18,855 nt of DNA from an uncultured Clostridia bacterium (GTDB lineage Bacteria > Bacillota > Clostridia > TANB77 > CAG-508). Made by a program: the position numbers and the translations under genes. Location: contig CAKPHD010000032.1 in the NCBI GenBank assembly GCA_934155625.1, positions 1-18,855 on the forward strand. Direction: 5' to 3'. A model generated the notes under the pieces. The model made no database searches, was not told the origin of the DNA, and saw only the letters and a list, made by a program, of their open reading frames with translations. This document shows, piece after piece, positions 1 to 6,213 of this stretch. Every line of letters begins with the position of its first letter. Positions within the stretch are counted from its first letter, which is position 1.

Positions 1-861
1 TATGTATGGGTTGAAGTACCTATGACAGATGAGGTGTATCCAACAGCAGGATTAGGCATAACAGAATTTACAACAGACGAGTATACAGCAATAGAGACAG
101 ATTTACACACATATACAAATGATTATAGAAATGGAACAAGTTACAAAGATGAATATTATTCAGATGCAACAACAGGATTAACAAGTGCACAATATACAGA
201 ATTAAAACAGAAAATGTTAAAAAGTGTATATAAAAATGGAGGATTTTATGTAGGAAAATATGAAACAGGAATAGAAAATGCGCCAAAAACATCTGGTTCA
301 TCATCAACAACACCAACAGAAATACCAGTAATAAAACAAAATGCATATCCATATAATTATGTTACATGTAGTCAAGCACAAACATTAGCAAGTAATATGG
401 AATCAGGAAATTATACAAGTAGTTTAATGTTTGGAGTGCAATGGGATTTAGTATTAAAATATTTAGAAACAAAGGGAACAGCTCAAGCAGATTTAAAAAC
501 AAATAGTACAAATTGGGGAAATTACTTAAATAATTTATGGAATATAACAAATTTAAATTCTAAATATTCAAGTGATTATGGCTCTAGTTGGACAAGTGGA
601 GCATATGGAGCAAAAGCTTCAGGTACAGGTGTATTATTATCAACAGGAGCAAGTGATGCATTTAGAAAACAAGGAATATATGATTTGGCTGGAAATGTAT
701 GGGAGTGGACACTAGAATATACTTCTGATTCAAGCTCTCCTTGTGCCGATCGAGGTGGCTATTATAACAGCAATGGCGACCACCGTCCAGCAGTTCACCG
801 TAGTAACGTTCGTACGACCAATTACTACGACAGCATCGGCTTTAGGGTTTCACTTTATTAA
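1..861 (+). CDS. C-type-lectin-fold (FGE/sulfatase-modifying-factor-like) protein, 5' partial; putative DGR target
   Basis: The reading frame is open from base 1, so the gene starts upstream; the ATG at 22 is internal (the frame before it reads YVWVEVP). The visible 286 residues end in a formylglycine-generating-enzyme-like C-type-lectin fold: GIYDLAGNVWEWT, then RGG, then a terminal IGFRVSLY. Catalytic FGEs carry cysteines in this last segment. None occurs after the single Cys just before the RGG, so I infer a ligand-binding rather than enzymatic protein. The N-terminal part is rich in Thr, Tyr and Asn and not recognisable. The last ~35 codons differ sharply in base composition and codon use from the rest and look like a DGR variable region. 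The protein is probably exported or surface-exposed, but the N-terminus that would show this is missing. The family call is fairly secure; diversification is inferred. Confidence 0.85.
   Translation, partial: YVWVEVPMTDEVYPTAGLGITEFTTDEYTAIETDLHTYTNDYRNGTSYKDEYYSDATTGLTSAQYTELKQKMLKSVYKNGGFYVGKYETGIENAPKTSGSSSTTPTEIPVIKQNAYPYNYVTCSQAQTLASNMESGNYTSSLMFGVQWDLVLKYLETKGTAQADLKTNSTNWGNYLNNLWNITNLNSKYSSDYGSSWTSGAYGAKASGTGVLLSTGASDAFRKQGIYDLAGNVWEWTLEYTSDSSSPCADRGGYYNSNGDHRPAVHRSNVRTTNYYDSIGFRVSLY
745..861 (+). other. Candidate DGR variable region (VR) at the 3' end of the target gene
   Basis: From about 745 the sequence changes from roughly 30% GC to about 52% GC (hand count over 745-846), and 16 of 34 codons end in C, which is rare elsewhere in the gene. 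Codons at 760-774, 778-783, 793-798, 802-813 and 820-837 are almost all NNC or NNT (tat, aac, agc, gac, cac, gtt, cgt, agt, tac, atc). That is the set produced when AAC/AAT template codons are randomised at their two adenines. Constant-looking residues (RGG before, IGFRV after) bracket them, as in CLec-type DGR targets. The segment 835-858 would be the initiation-of-mutagenic-homology side. No template repeat or reverse transcriptase is in the window, so the assignment rests on the signature alone. Confidence 0.7.
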
Positions 862-904
862 GGTAGCACTGACTCCTGTGTAGCGAAAAACTAGAATGAG
901 CTCA

Positions 905-1034
905 AACAAAGAATTAAATATAAAAATTAGAACGAGAGGAAGACGGTTCACACATGATGCGAAGCAACATAGTGAGAGTCGTCTTCTTGCACATTCGTCA
1001 TTTCATTTAAAGCTTATATTTAATGTGTTTCTTT
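905..1034. repeat. Intergenic nested-hairpin element A
   Basis: The 381-base gap between 861 and 1243 holds an imperfect long inverted repeat. Outer arms: attaaatataa at 913-923 pairs with ttatatttaat at 1014-1024, and flanking bases extend the match loosely. Inner stem: gaagacg (939-945) pairs with cgtcttc (980-986) and extends by two pairs including a wobble. On the right side it contains tgcacattcg followed by tttcatttaaag (989-1012), also present in element B. There is no T-run after the inner stem, so it is not a standard intrinsic terminator. Bases 862-904, directly after the lectin-fold gene, are less AT-rich than the surroundings and could be 3' flank of the variable region; nothing else was recognised there. 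Confidence 0.5.
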
Positions 1035-1096
1035 ATATCAATCTAAAGAACACCATTAACTAGTAACTTATAAAAAATTAATTATGTTAAAAACTC

Positions 1097-1125
1097 TTGC
1101 TAAGTGTAGGAAAATATGTTATATT
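1097..1125 (+). promoter_or_regulatory. Predicted sigma-A promoter upstream of the CDF transporter
   Basis: The -35 hexamer TTGCTA (1097-1102) and the -10 hexamer TATATT (1120-1125) are separated by 17 bases. It would give a leader of about 110 bases before the transporter start. This is a sequence match only. Confidence 0.45.
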
Positions 1126-1242
1126 ATTTATCACTTACAAATGTCATATTAGGAGAATTAAGATATATAAATAATAATAGTAATAAAATTGTAAAAAATA
1201 CAGTAGATTTTAAACTGCTAGAAGAGAAACTAAAGCAGTGAA

Positions 1243-2178
1243 ATGAAGATAATTAGTTTTAAAGATAAAAAAATTATATCAAGTTTGAGTCTTGAGAAAG
1301 GAATAAGGGCAAAAATGGAAGAAAGATACAAAGTTACTCAAAAAGCTGGAATGTATGGTATGATAGGAAATATATTTTTGCTAGCATTTAAAGCAGTGGT
1401 GGCATTTACGAGTAAAAGCCAAGCAATGATAGCAGACTGTATAAATAGTGCAGGAGACATATTTGCATCATTAATGACAGCGATAGGAAATAAAATAGCA
1501 AGTGTACCGGGGGATGATGACCATAACTTTGGGCATGGAAAAGCAGAATATATTTTTTCATTATTTATTGCAATCTCGATGATAGTAGTATCAATAAAAA
1601 CAATAATAGATGCAGTAGTAACATTGTTTAAAGGTAATGACATAATATTTTCGTGGTGGTTAATTGTAGTATGTATAATAACAATAACAACGAAAATAAT
1701 TTTATACATATACACAAGAACAATGTATAAAAAATGTAATAATATATTATTAGAAGCAAGCATGCAAGATCATAGAAATGATTGTATAATTACAACATTT
1801 ACATTAATATCAATATTATTATCATTAAAAGGAATAAATTGGTTTGATAGTGTTGTAGGTATTTGCATATCTGCTTGGATTTGTAAAACAGGAATTGAAA
1901 TATTTATGGAAAGTTATAATATTTTAATGGATAAATCAATTGATGAAAATACCAAAGATATAATACTAGATTTAGCTCGAGCATATAAAGAAATAAAGGC
2001 AATAAATAACATTTCATCAGCACCTGTTGGATACCAATATATAATATTTTTAACAATTGCAGTTGATGGAAATATGACAACAATAGAAAATCATAAGCTC
2101 GCAGATAGTTTAGAAAAAAACATAGCCGAATTAGATAATGTATATAAAGCAATTGTGCATGTAGAACCATATCTGTAA
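1243..2178 (+). CDS. Cation diffusion facilitator (CDF) family metal exporter, possibly Mn2+
   Basis: CDF proteins are dimeric membrane antiporters that expel divalent metals. At 311 residues this has normal family length, with a hydrophobic membrane domain (about residues 38-225) and a C-terminal cytoplasmic ferredoxin-like domain ending near IVHVEPYL. The TM2 metal site reads N68-S-A-G-D72 and the TM5 site D176-H-R-N-D180. The loop after TM2 has the family motif DDDHNFGHGKAE. N-x-x-x-D paired with D-x-x-x-D resembles manganese exporters such as MntE/MneP rather than the zinc-type H-x-x-x-D; the metal is an inference. The ATG at 1243 lacks a clear ribosome binding site. Met25 (1315), with AAGGG six bases upstream, is a credible alternative start. 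The gene is monocistronic and ends at a strong terminator. Confidence 0.9.
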   Translation: MKIISFKDKKIISSLSLEKGIRAKMEERYKVTQKAGMYGMIGNIFLLAFKAVVAFTSKSQAMIADCINSAGDIFASLMTAIGNKIASVPGDDDHNFGHGKAEYIFSLFIAISMIVVSIKTIIDAVVTLFKGNDIIFSWWLIVVCIITITTKIILYIYTRTMYKKCNNILLEASMQDHRNDCIITTFTLISILLSLKGINWFDSVVGICISAWICKTGIEIFMESYNILMDKSIDENTKDIILDLARAYKEIKAINNISSAPVGYQYIIFLTIAVDGNMTTIENHKLADSLEKNIAELDNVYKAIVHVEPYL

Positions 2179-2185
2179 AAATAGA

Positions 2186-2214
2186 AAAAACTCTGACTAA
2201 AAATCAGAGTTTTT
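2186..2214. terminator. Bidirectional intrinsic terminator between convergent genes
   Basis: An 11-bp perfect stem pairs aaaaactctga (2186-2196) with tcagagttttt (2204-2214) around a 7-base loop. It has T-runs on the right for the plus strand and A-runs on the left that read as T-runs on the minus strand. It lies 7 bases after the CDF stop and 3 bases before the convergent SPFH stop, so it can serve both transcripts. Confidence 0.88.
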
Positions 2215-2216
2215 AT

Positions 2217-3119
2217 TTATTTTTTATCATCTTTAAACATTTCTTTAGCAGCGCCTAAACTACTTAAAGCACTAGTAGCTTCAAATGGGATGAACACTTT
2301 ATTAGCATCACCCTTAGCAATTTCTTCAAGAGCTTCAAGAGATTTAATTTGAACAAGTTTTTCATCAGGATCAGAAGCTTTAATTGCATCATATACCATA
2401 GAAATTTCTTTAGCTTTAGCTTCAGCAACTGATTTAATAGCTTGAGCCTCACCGGCAGCTCTACGAATTCTAGCTTCTCTATCAGCTTCAGCTTCTAGAA
2501 TAGCTGCTTGTTTTTTACCTTCTGCAATAGTAACAGCAGATTGTTTTTGAGCTTCAGCTTCAAGAATTAAAGCTCTTTTATTTCTTTCTGCATTCATTTG
2601 TTTTTCCATTGCATCTCTGATGTCAGCTGGTGGTGTAATATCTTTGATTTCAACTCTATCAATTTTACATCCCCATCTATCTGTTGCATCATCAAGGATT
2701 GTTCTTAATTTAGTATTAATTCCATCTCTAGAACTAAATGTTTCATCTAAATCCATTTTACCAACTATATCACGAATTGTTGTGATAGCAAGATATTCAA
2801 TACCTTTCTTTAAACTTTGAATTTCATATACTGCCTTAGCTGGGTCAGTGATTTGATAAAATACAACTGTATCTATTGTAATTGTAACATTATCTTTAGT
2901 AATAACTCCTTGAGGTGGTACGTCCATAGTTTGTTGTTTTAAACTTACAACACTTCTAACATGATCGAAAAATGGTATTATAATTGTAAGACCAGCATCA
3001 GCGACTTTGTGAAATCTACCTAATCTTTCTATAATATACACCTCAGATTGTCTAACGACTTTGATTGATTTAACTGCTATAATTATTATTATAACTAGTA
3101 ATACAAGTAAAAAGTACAT
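2217..3119 (-). CDS. SPFH/Band 7 (stomatin-like, QmcA-type) membrane protein
   Basis: Stomatin/prohibitin-type scaffold of membrane microdomains, 300 residues. It has an N-terminal hydrophobic anchor (about residues 2-17), then the SPFH domain (about 20-180) with typical features: ERLGRFHKVADAGL, IPFFDHVR, VITKDNVTITIDTVV and EIKDITPP. An Ala/Glu/Lys-rich coiled coil (about 180-240, EAEAQKQ and AEGKKQAAILEAEA) is followed by a short C-terminal stretch with VFIPFEA. The start is secured by a strong AAGGAGG immediately upstream on the minus strand. It lies 79 bases downstream of an NfeD-type gene on the same strand. NfeD proteins are recurrent genomic and functional partners of SPFH proteins, so the two are very likely co-transcribed. 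The gap carries two small palindromes (tagcaa/ttgcta at 3133-3152 and tcgc/gcga around 3162-3173) that may form weak leader hairpins. Family assignment is secure; the specific role is unknown. Confidence 0.93.
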   Translation of the reverse strand: MYFLLVLLVIIIIIAVKSIKVVRQSEVYIIERLGRFHKVADAGLTIIIPFFDHVRSVVSLKQQTMDVPPQGVITKDNVTITIDTVVFYQITDPAKAVYEIQSLKKGIEYLAITTIRDIVGKMDLDETFSSRDGINTKLRTILDDATDRWGCKIDRVEIKDITPPADIRDAMEKQMNAERNKRALILEAEAQKQSAVTIAEGKKQAAILEAEADREARIRRAAGEAQAIKSVAEAKAKEISMVYDAIKASDPDEKLVQIKSLEALEEIAKGDANKVFIPFEATSALSSLGAAKEMFKDDKK

Positions 3120-3198
3120 ATTTTCCTCCTTCTAGCAAGTTTTTCATTGCTATAAAATATTTCGCAAAAGCGATTATATAAATTTAAAATATGAATAA

Positions 3199-3636
3199 CT
3201 ATTTTAATAATTGCATAACTGGTGTAACATAAACTTTAACACCTTCAATGCTTTCAATTTCAACTTCTGTTCCTTTTGGGATATTGATTTGTTCTTTAGT
3301 TTTGGCTGACCAAATGTCACCTTCAACTTTTACTTGACCTGTTCCGTTAGCCCAGTTAATGTCTTCAACAACTATCCCTTTTTTACTGACAAGTGAATAA
3401 ACATTAGTTGGAGTAGCATCTTTTTTTTGGATTTTATTTACCAAAGGGCGAGTTGCAAAAATAAGTAAAGCTGATGCAATAACGAATACAGAGGTTTGAA
3501 GAATTATACTATTTGTGAAAAAACTTATCAGCATTGCTAATAGTGCTGCGACTCCTAACCAAAATATTAAAAAACCTACCGTAAAAATTTCTATTACGAA
3601 AAATACACCAGAAGCAATCAACCATATTTGCCACAT
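3199..3636 (-). CDS. NfeD-family membrane protein, partner of the SPFH protein
   Basis: A short NfeD-type protein (145 residues from this start). It has two to three hydrophobic segments in the first ~65 residues (WQIWLIASGVFFVIEIF, FLIFWLGVAALLAMLI and IILQTSVFVIASALLIF), then a C-terminal OB-fold-like beta domain (about 80-145). That domain carries G-I-V-V-E, the G-Q-V-K-V-E-G-D-I-W-S-A signature and G-T-E-V-E-I-E-S-I-E-G. The frame continues six codons upstream to an ATG at 3654. A GGAGGT sits six bases before the ATG at 3636, so 3636 is chosen. It precedes the SPFH gene on the same strand, the usual pairing. In this family the soluble domain is thought to interact with or modulate the SPFH oligomer. 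It lacks the N-terminal ClpP-like protease domain of long NfeD proteins. Confidence 0.9.
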   Translation of the reverse strand: MWQIWLIASGVFFVIEIFTVGFLIFWLGVAALLAMLISFFTNSIILQTSVFVIASALLIFATRPLVNKIQKKDATPTNVYSLVSKKGIVVEDINWANGTGQVKVEGDIWSAKTKEQINIPKGTEVEIESIEGVKVYVTPVMQLLK

Positions 3637-3674
3637 AGTATGACCTCCAATCATATATAATTTAACACAATTAT

Positions 3675-3702
3675 ATTATACTATAAAATTAATAAAAATC
3701 AA
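3675..3702 (-). promoter_or_regulatory. Predicted promoter for the NfeD-SPFH pair
   Basis: On the minus strand, TTGATT (plus-strand 3697-3702) and TATAAT (plus-strand 3675-3680) are separated by 16 bases, about 35-40 bases upstream of the NfeD start. The perfect -10 hexamer gives moderate support. It is divergent from the murB promoter in the same 137-base gap. Confidence 0.55.
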
Positions 3703-3721
3703 AGAGATTTGGCAAAAATTA

Positions 3722-3750
3722 TTGTAAAATTAGGAAAAAAATGATAAGAT
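3722..3750 (+). promoter_or_regulatory. Predicted extended -10 promoter for the murB operon
   Basis: TTGTAA (3722-3727), a 17-base spacer ending in TGA, and TAAGAT (3745-3750) form an extended -10 arrangement. The leader would be short, with the AGGAGG at 3762-3767 just downstream. Confidence 0.45.
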
Positions 3751-3773
3751 TGGAATAATTGAGGAGGAAAGAA

Positions 3774-4679
3774 TTGAATATGAATATAACTGAAATTCAA
3801 AAATTAATTCCAAAAGAAAATATATACATAAATGAACCAATGAGTAAACATACATCATTTAAAATTGGTGGACCAGCAGAATGTTTTATAAAAATAAAAA
3901 CAATAGAACAATTAAAAGATATATTAAAATATGCGCAAAAAGAAAATATTCCATTAACAATAATAGGAAATGGAAGCAATTTATTAGTTTCAGACGATGG
4001 AATAAAAGGAATAGTATTAAAAATCGAAATAGAAAAAATATGTCAAGACATTGAAAATGGCATAATATTATTAACAGTTGGAAGTGGAATAAAACTAGGA
4101 GCACTAGCACAGAAATGTTTAAAAGAAGAAGTTACAGGATTAGAATTTGCATCAGGAATACCTGGAACAATAGGTGGAGCAATAAGAATGAATGCAGGTG
4201 CACATGGAAGTGAAATGAAAGACATAGTAAAAACAGTAAAATATATGACAAGAGATGGAGAAATTCATACAATAACAAATGAACAAGCAAAATTCGAATA
4301 TAGAAAAAGCTTATTTTCAGAAAAAGACTATATAATATTAGAAGTAGAATTACAATTAAAAACAGGAAAAGCGGAAGAAATAAAAGAAAAAATGACAGAA
4401 TATGCAATATACAGAAAAGAAAAACAACCTATAGAATATCCAAGTGCAGGAAGTACATTTAAAAGAGGAACAGACTTTATAACAGCAAAATTAATAGATG
4501 AATGTGGACTAAAAGGGTATCAAATGGGAGGAGCACAAATCTCAGAAAAGCATGCAGGATTTATAATAAATAAAAACAATGCAACAGCACAAGACGTAAT
4601 AAACTTAATGGAATATACAAAAGAGCAAGTATATAAAAAATTTGGAAAGAAAATAGAGCAAGAAATAGAAATTATATAA
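3774..4679 (+). CDS. murB: UDP-N-acetylenolpyruvoylglucosamine reductase
   Basis: FAD/NADPH enzyme that reduces UDP-GlcNAc-enolpyruvate to UDP-MurNAc in cytoplasmic peptidoglycan precursor synthesis. About 300 residues, the compact form usual in Gram-positives. Visible motifs: HTSFKIGGPA near the N-terminus, the FAD-binding GNGSNLLVSDDG, SGIPGTIGGAIRMNAGAHG, Y-R177-K-S-L-F (conserved arginine), A-G-S227-T-F-K-R (catalytic serine position), and the C-terminal SEKHAGFIIN. The AGGAGG at 3762-3767 is six bases from a TTG at 3774 and twelve from an ATG at 3780. The TTG is taken on spacing, but 3780 is equally possible and changes only two residues. It heads an operon with a YvcK homologue (17-base gap). 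In many Clostridia murB is near rapZ-yvcK-whiA; rapZ and whiA are absent here. Function secure. Confidence 0.95.
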   Translation: MNMNITEIQKLIPKENIYINEPMSKHTSFKIGGPAECFIKIKTIEQLKDILKYAQKENIPLTIIGNGSNLLVSDDGIKGIVLKIEIEKICQDIENGIILLTVGSGIKLGALAQKCLKEEVTGLEFASGIPGTIGGAIRMNAGAHGSEMKDIVKTVKYMTRDGEIHTITNEQAKFEYRKSLFSEKDYIILEVELQLKTGKAEEIKEKMTEYAIYRKEKQPIEYPSAGSTFKRGTDFITAKLIDECGLKGYQMGGAQISEKHAGFIINKNNATAQDVINLMEYTKEQVYKKFGKKIEQEIEII

Positions 4680-4696
4680 GTTGAAAGGATGATAAT

Positions 4697-6211
4697 ATGA
4701 ACGGACTAGGACATTGGCTAAAATCAAGCTCAAAAATGAAAAGATGGATATTTTTGATATTAGTAGGAATTGTATTAACATGTTATGGAATTGCAAAAAT
4801 ATTAGTACAAAAAGAAATGGAAATTGCAGATGCAGGAAAAGTAATTGTAGTATTTGTAATTGGATTTACTTGTATAGTTTTAGGATTAATATTTTTAAAT
4901 AAAAGAAATATGGAATTGTTTATAGAAGCAACAGATGACAGAATGAAAAACAAAAAAAATGTAAATGTAAAATCATTAATATTTGATAGAACAATTTATG
5001 ATAAAGGTCCTAAAATAGTAGCAATTGGTGGAGGAGCAGGACTAAATACAGTATTAACAGGTATGAAAAGATATACAGATAATATAACAGCAATAGTAGC
5101 AGTATCAGAATATGGAAAACAACCTAATAGTTCAAGAATGGCATTAGGAACAACACTTCCATTTGAAGAAGTAAAAGACAGTATTGCAGCATTATCTTCA
5201 GAAGAGTCAAACGAATTAGAAAAGCTATTAAATCATGAAATGGCTAATCCAAATTTAAGAGGTTTAAAATTTTCTGATATATATTTTACAGCAATGAAAG
5301 AAATTTATAGAAATGATACACAATCAATAGAAAAAAGTAATTCTATATTCAAAATAGTAGGTGATGTAAAACCTGTAACAACTGAAGAAATGCAAATATG
5401 TGCAGAACTAGAAAATGGATATGTTGTAGAAGAAAAAGATAAAATACCAGAAATAGTAAATGATAAAATGACAAGAATAAACAGAGTATATTTAAAACCA
5501 TCAAACTGTAGACCAGCACCAGGAGTTTTAGAAGCAATAAAAGAAGCAGATAGTATAATAATAGGTCCAGGGAGTTTATATACAAATGTAATTCCAAACT
5601 TATTAGTAAATGGAGTTGCAAAAGCAATAAGAGAAAGCAAAGCAATTAAAATATATGTAAACAACATAATGACAGAGCCAGGTCAAACAGATGACTATTC
5701 TGTAGAGGATCACATAAAAGCAATAATAGAACATTGTGGAGAAGGCTTAATTGATTATTGTATTTATGACACAGGTGAAGTTGTACCAGAATATATAAAA
5801 ATGTATAATAGAGAAGGTGCAGACTTAGTTGAACAAAAAATAAATGATCCAGCATTAAAAAGAATTAAATTTATAAAGAAAAATATTTCTAAAATAGTTG
5901 ATGGAAAAATAAGACATGATCCATATATGATTGCAGAATCTGCAATTACATTAATATGTAATGATATGAAATTCCAAGACAAAGAAAATGACCCATCATA
6001 TATAATGTTAAATGCAAAATTGCAATCAGATAAAAGAATAAGTAAACTAAAAAAAGAAAAAAGAAAGAAAGATAAAAAAGCACAGAAAAAAGGTATAAAT
6101 CCAAACAAAAAGAGTAGAAGCAGAAAACAAAGTAAATTTAGTGCTAAATATAGTGATAGAATTAAGTCAATTAAGGATTCCGGAGAAAAAATGAACAGAG
6201 GAGGAAAATAA
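4697..6211 (+). CDS. Divergent YvcK/CofD-family protein with N-terminal membrane anchor and Lys-rich tail
   Basis: YvcK proteins bind UDP-sugars, are needed on gluconeogenic carbon sources in Bacillus subtilis, and influence PBP1 there. This 504-residue protein is much longer than the usual ~320. Two membrane segments (about 17-36 and 49-67) precede the CofD-like core, which starts at G111-G-G-A-G115. A Lys/Arg-rich tail follows from about residue 443. Later motifs are canonical: GPGSLYTNVIPNLLVNG and NNIMTEPGQTDDYSVEDHI. The normally invariant V-A-D-D-G-G-S-S-G-R-L segment is replaced by V-S137-E-Y-G-K-Q-P-N-S-S-R147, and P-P-G-D-I-R-N by P-F-E-E-V-K-D. The active or ligand site is therefore altered and the function may have shifted. 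The ribosome binding site is AAAGGA. The stop is two bases from the next start, whose ribosome binding site lies inside this gene, implying translational coupling. Confidence 0.82.
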   Translation: MNGLGHWLKSSSKMKRWIFLILVGIVLTCYGIAKILVQKEMEIADAGKVIVVFVIGFTCIVLGLIFLNKRNMELFIEATDDRMKNKKNVNVKSLIFDRTIYDKGPKIVAIGGGAGLNTVLTGMKRYTDNITAIVAVSEYGKQPNSSRMALGTTLPFEEVKDSIAALSSEESNELEKLLNHEMANPNLRGLKFSDIYFTAMKEIYRNDTQSIEKSNSIFKIVGDVKPVTTEEMQICAELENGYVVEEKDKIPEIVNDKMTRINRVYLKPSNCRPAPGVLEAIKEADSIIIGPGSLYTNVIPNLLVNGVAKAIRESKAIKIYVNNIMTEPGQTDDYSVEDHIKAIIEHCGEGLIDYCIYDTGEVVPEYIKMYNREGADLVEQKINDPALKRIKFIKKNISKIVDGKIRHDPYMIAESAITLICNDMKFQDKENDPSYIMLNAKLQSDKRISKLKKEKRKKDKKAQKKGINPNKKSRSRKQSKFSAKYSDRIKSIKDSGEKMNRGGK

Positions 6212-6213
6212 AT

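Noticed and set aside
1..861. Annotation as a genuine formylglycine-generating enzyme or sulfatase activator.
   Set aside because: The C-terminal segment lacks the catalytic cysteines and its codon pattern fits a diversified ligand-binding surface; only the fold is shared.
939..988. The inner hairpin after the lectin-fold gene as an intrinsic terminator.
   Set aside because: The loop is long (about 34 bases) and no T-run follows the stem.
1116..1241. A 41-codon ORF (starting MLYYLSLTN) ending just before the CDF transporter start.
   Set aside because: Its ATG overlaps the -10 region of the predicted promoter, no ribosome binding site is visible, and the product resembles nothing I recognise. 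It could be a leader peptide or gene remnant, but support is too weak.
3133..3173. Two short palindromes upstream of the SPFH gene as an operator or riboswitch.
   Set aside because: Stems of only 4-6 bp in an AT-rich gap are expected by chance; kept only as a remark in the gene entry.
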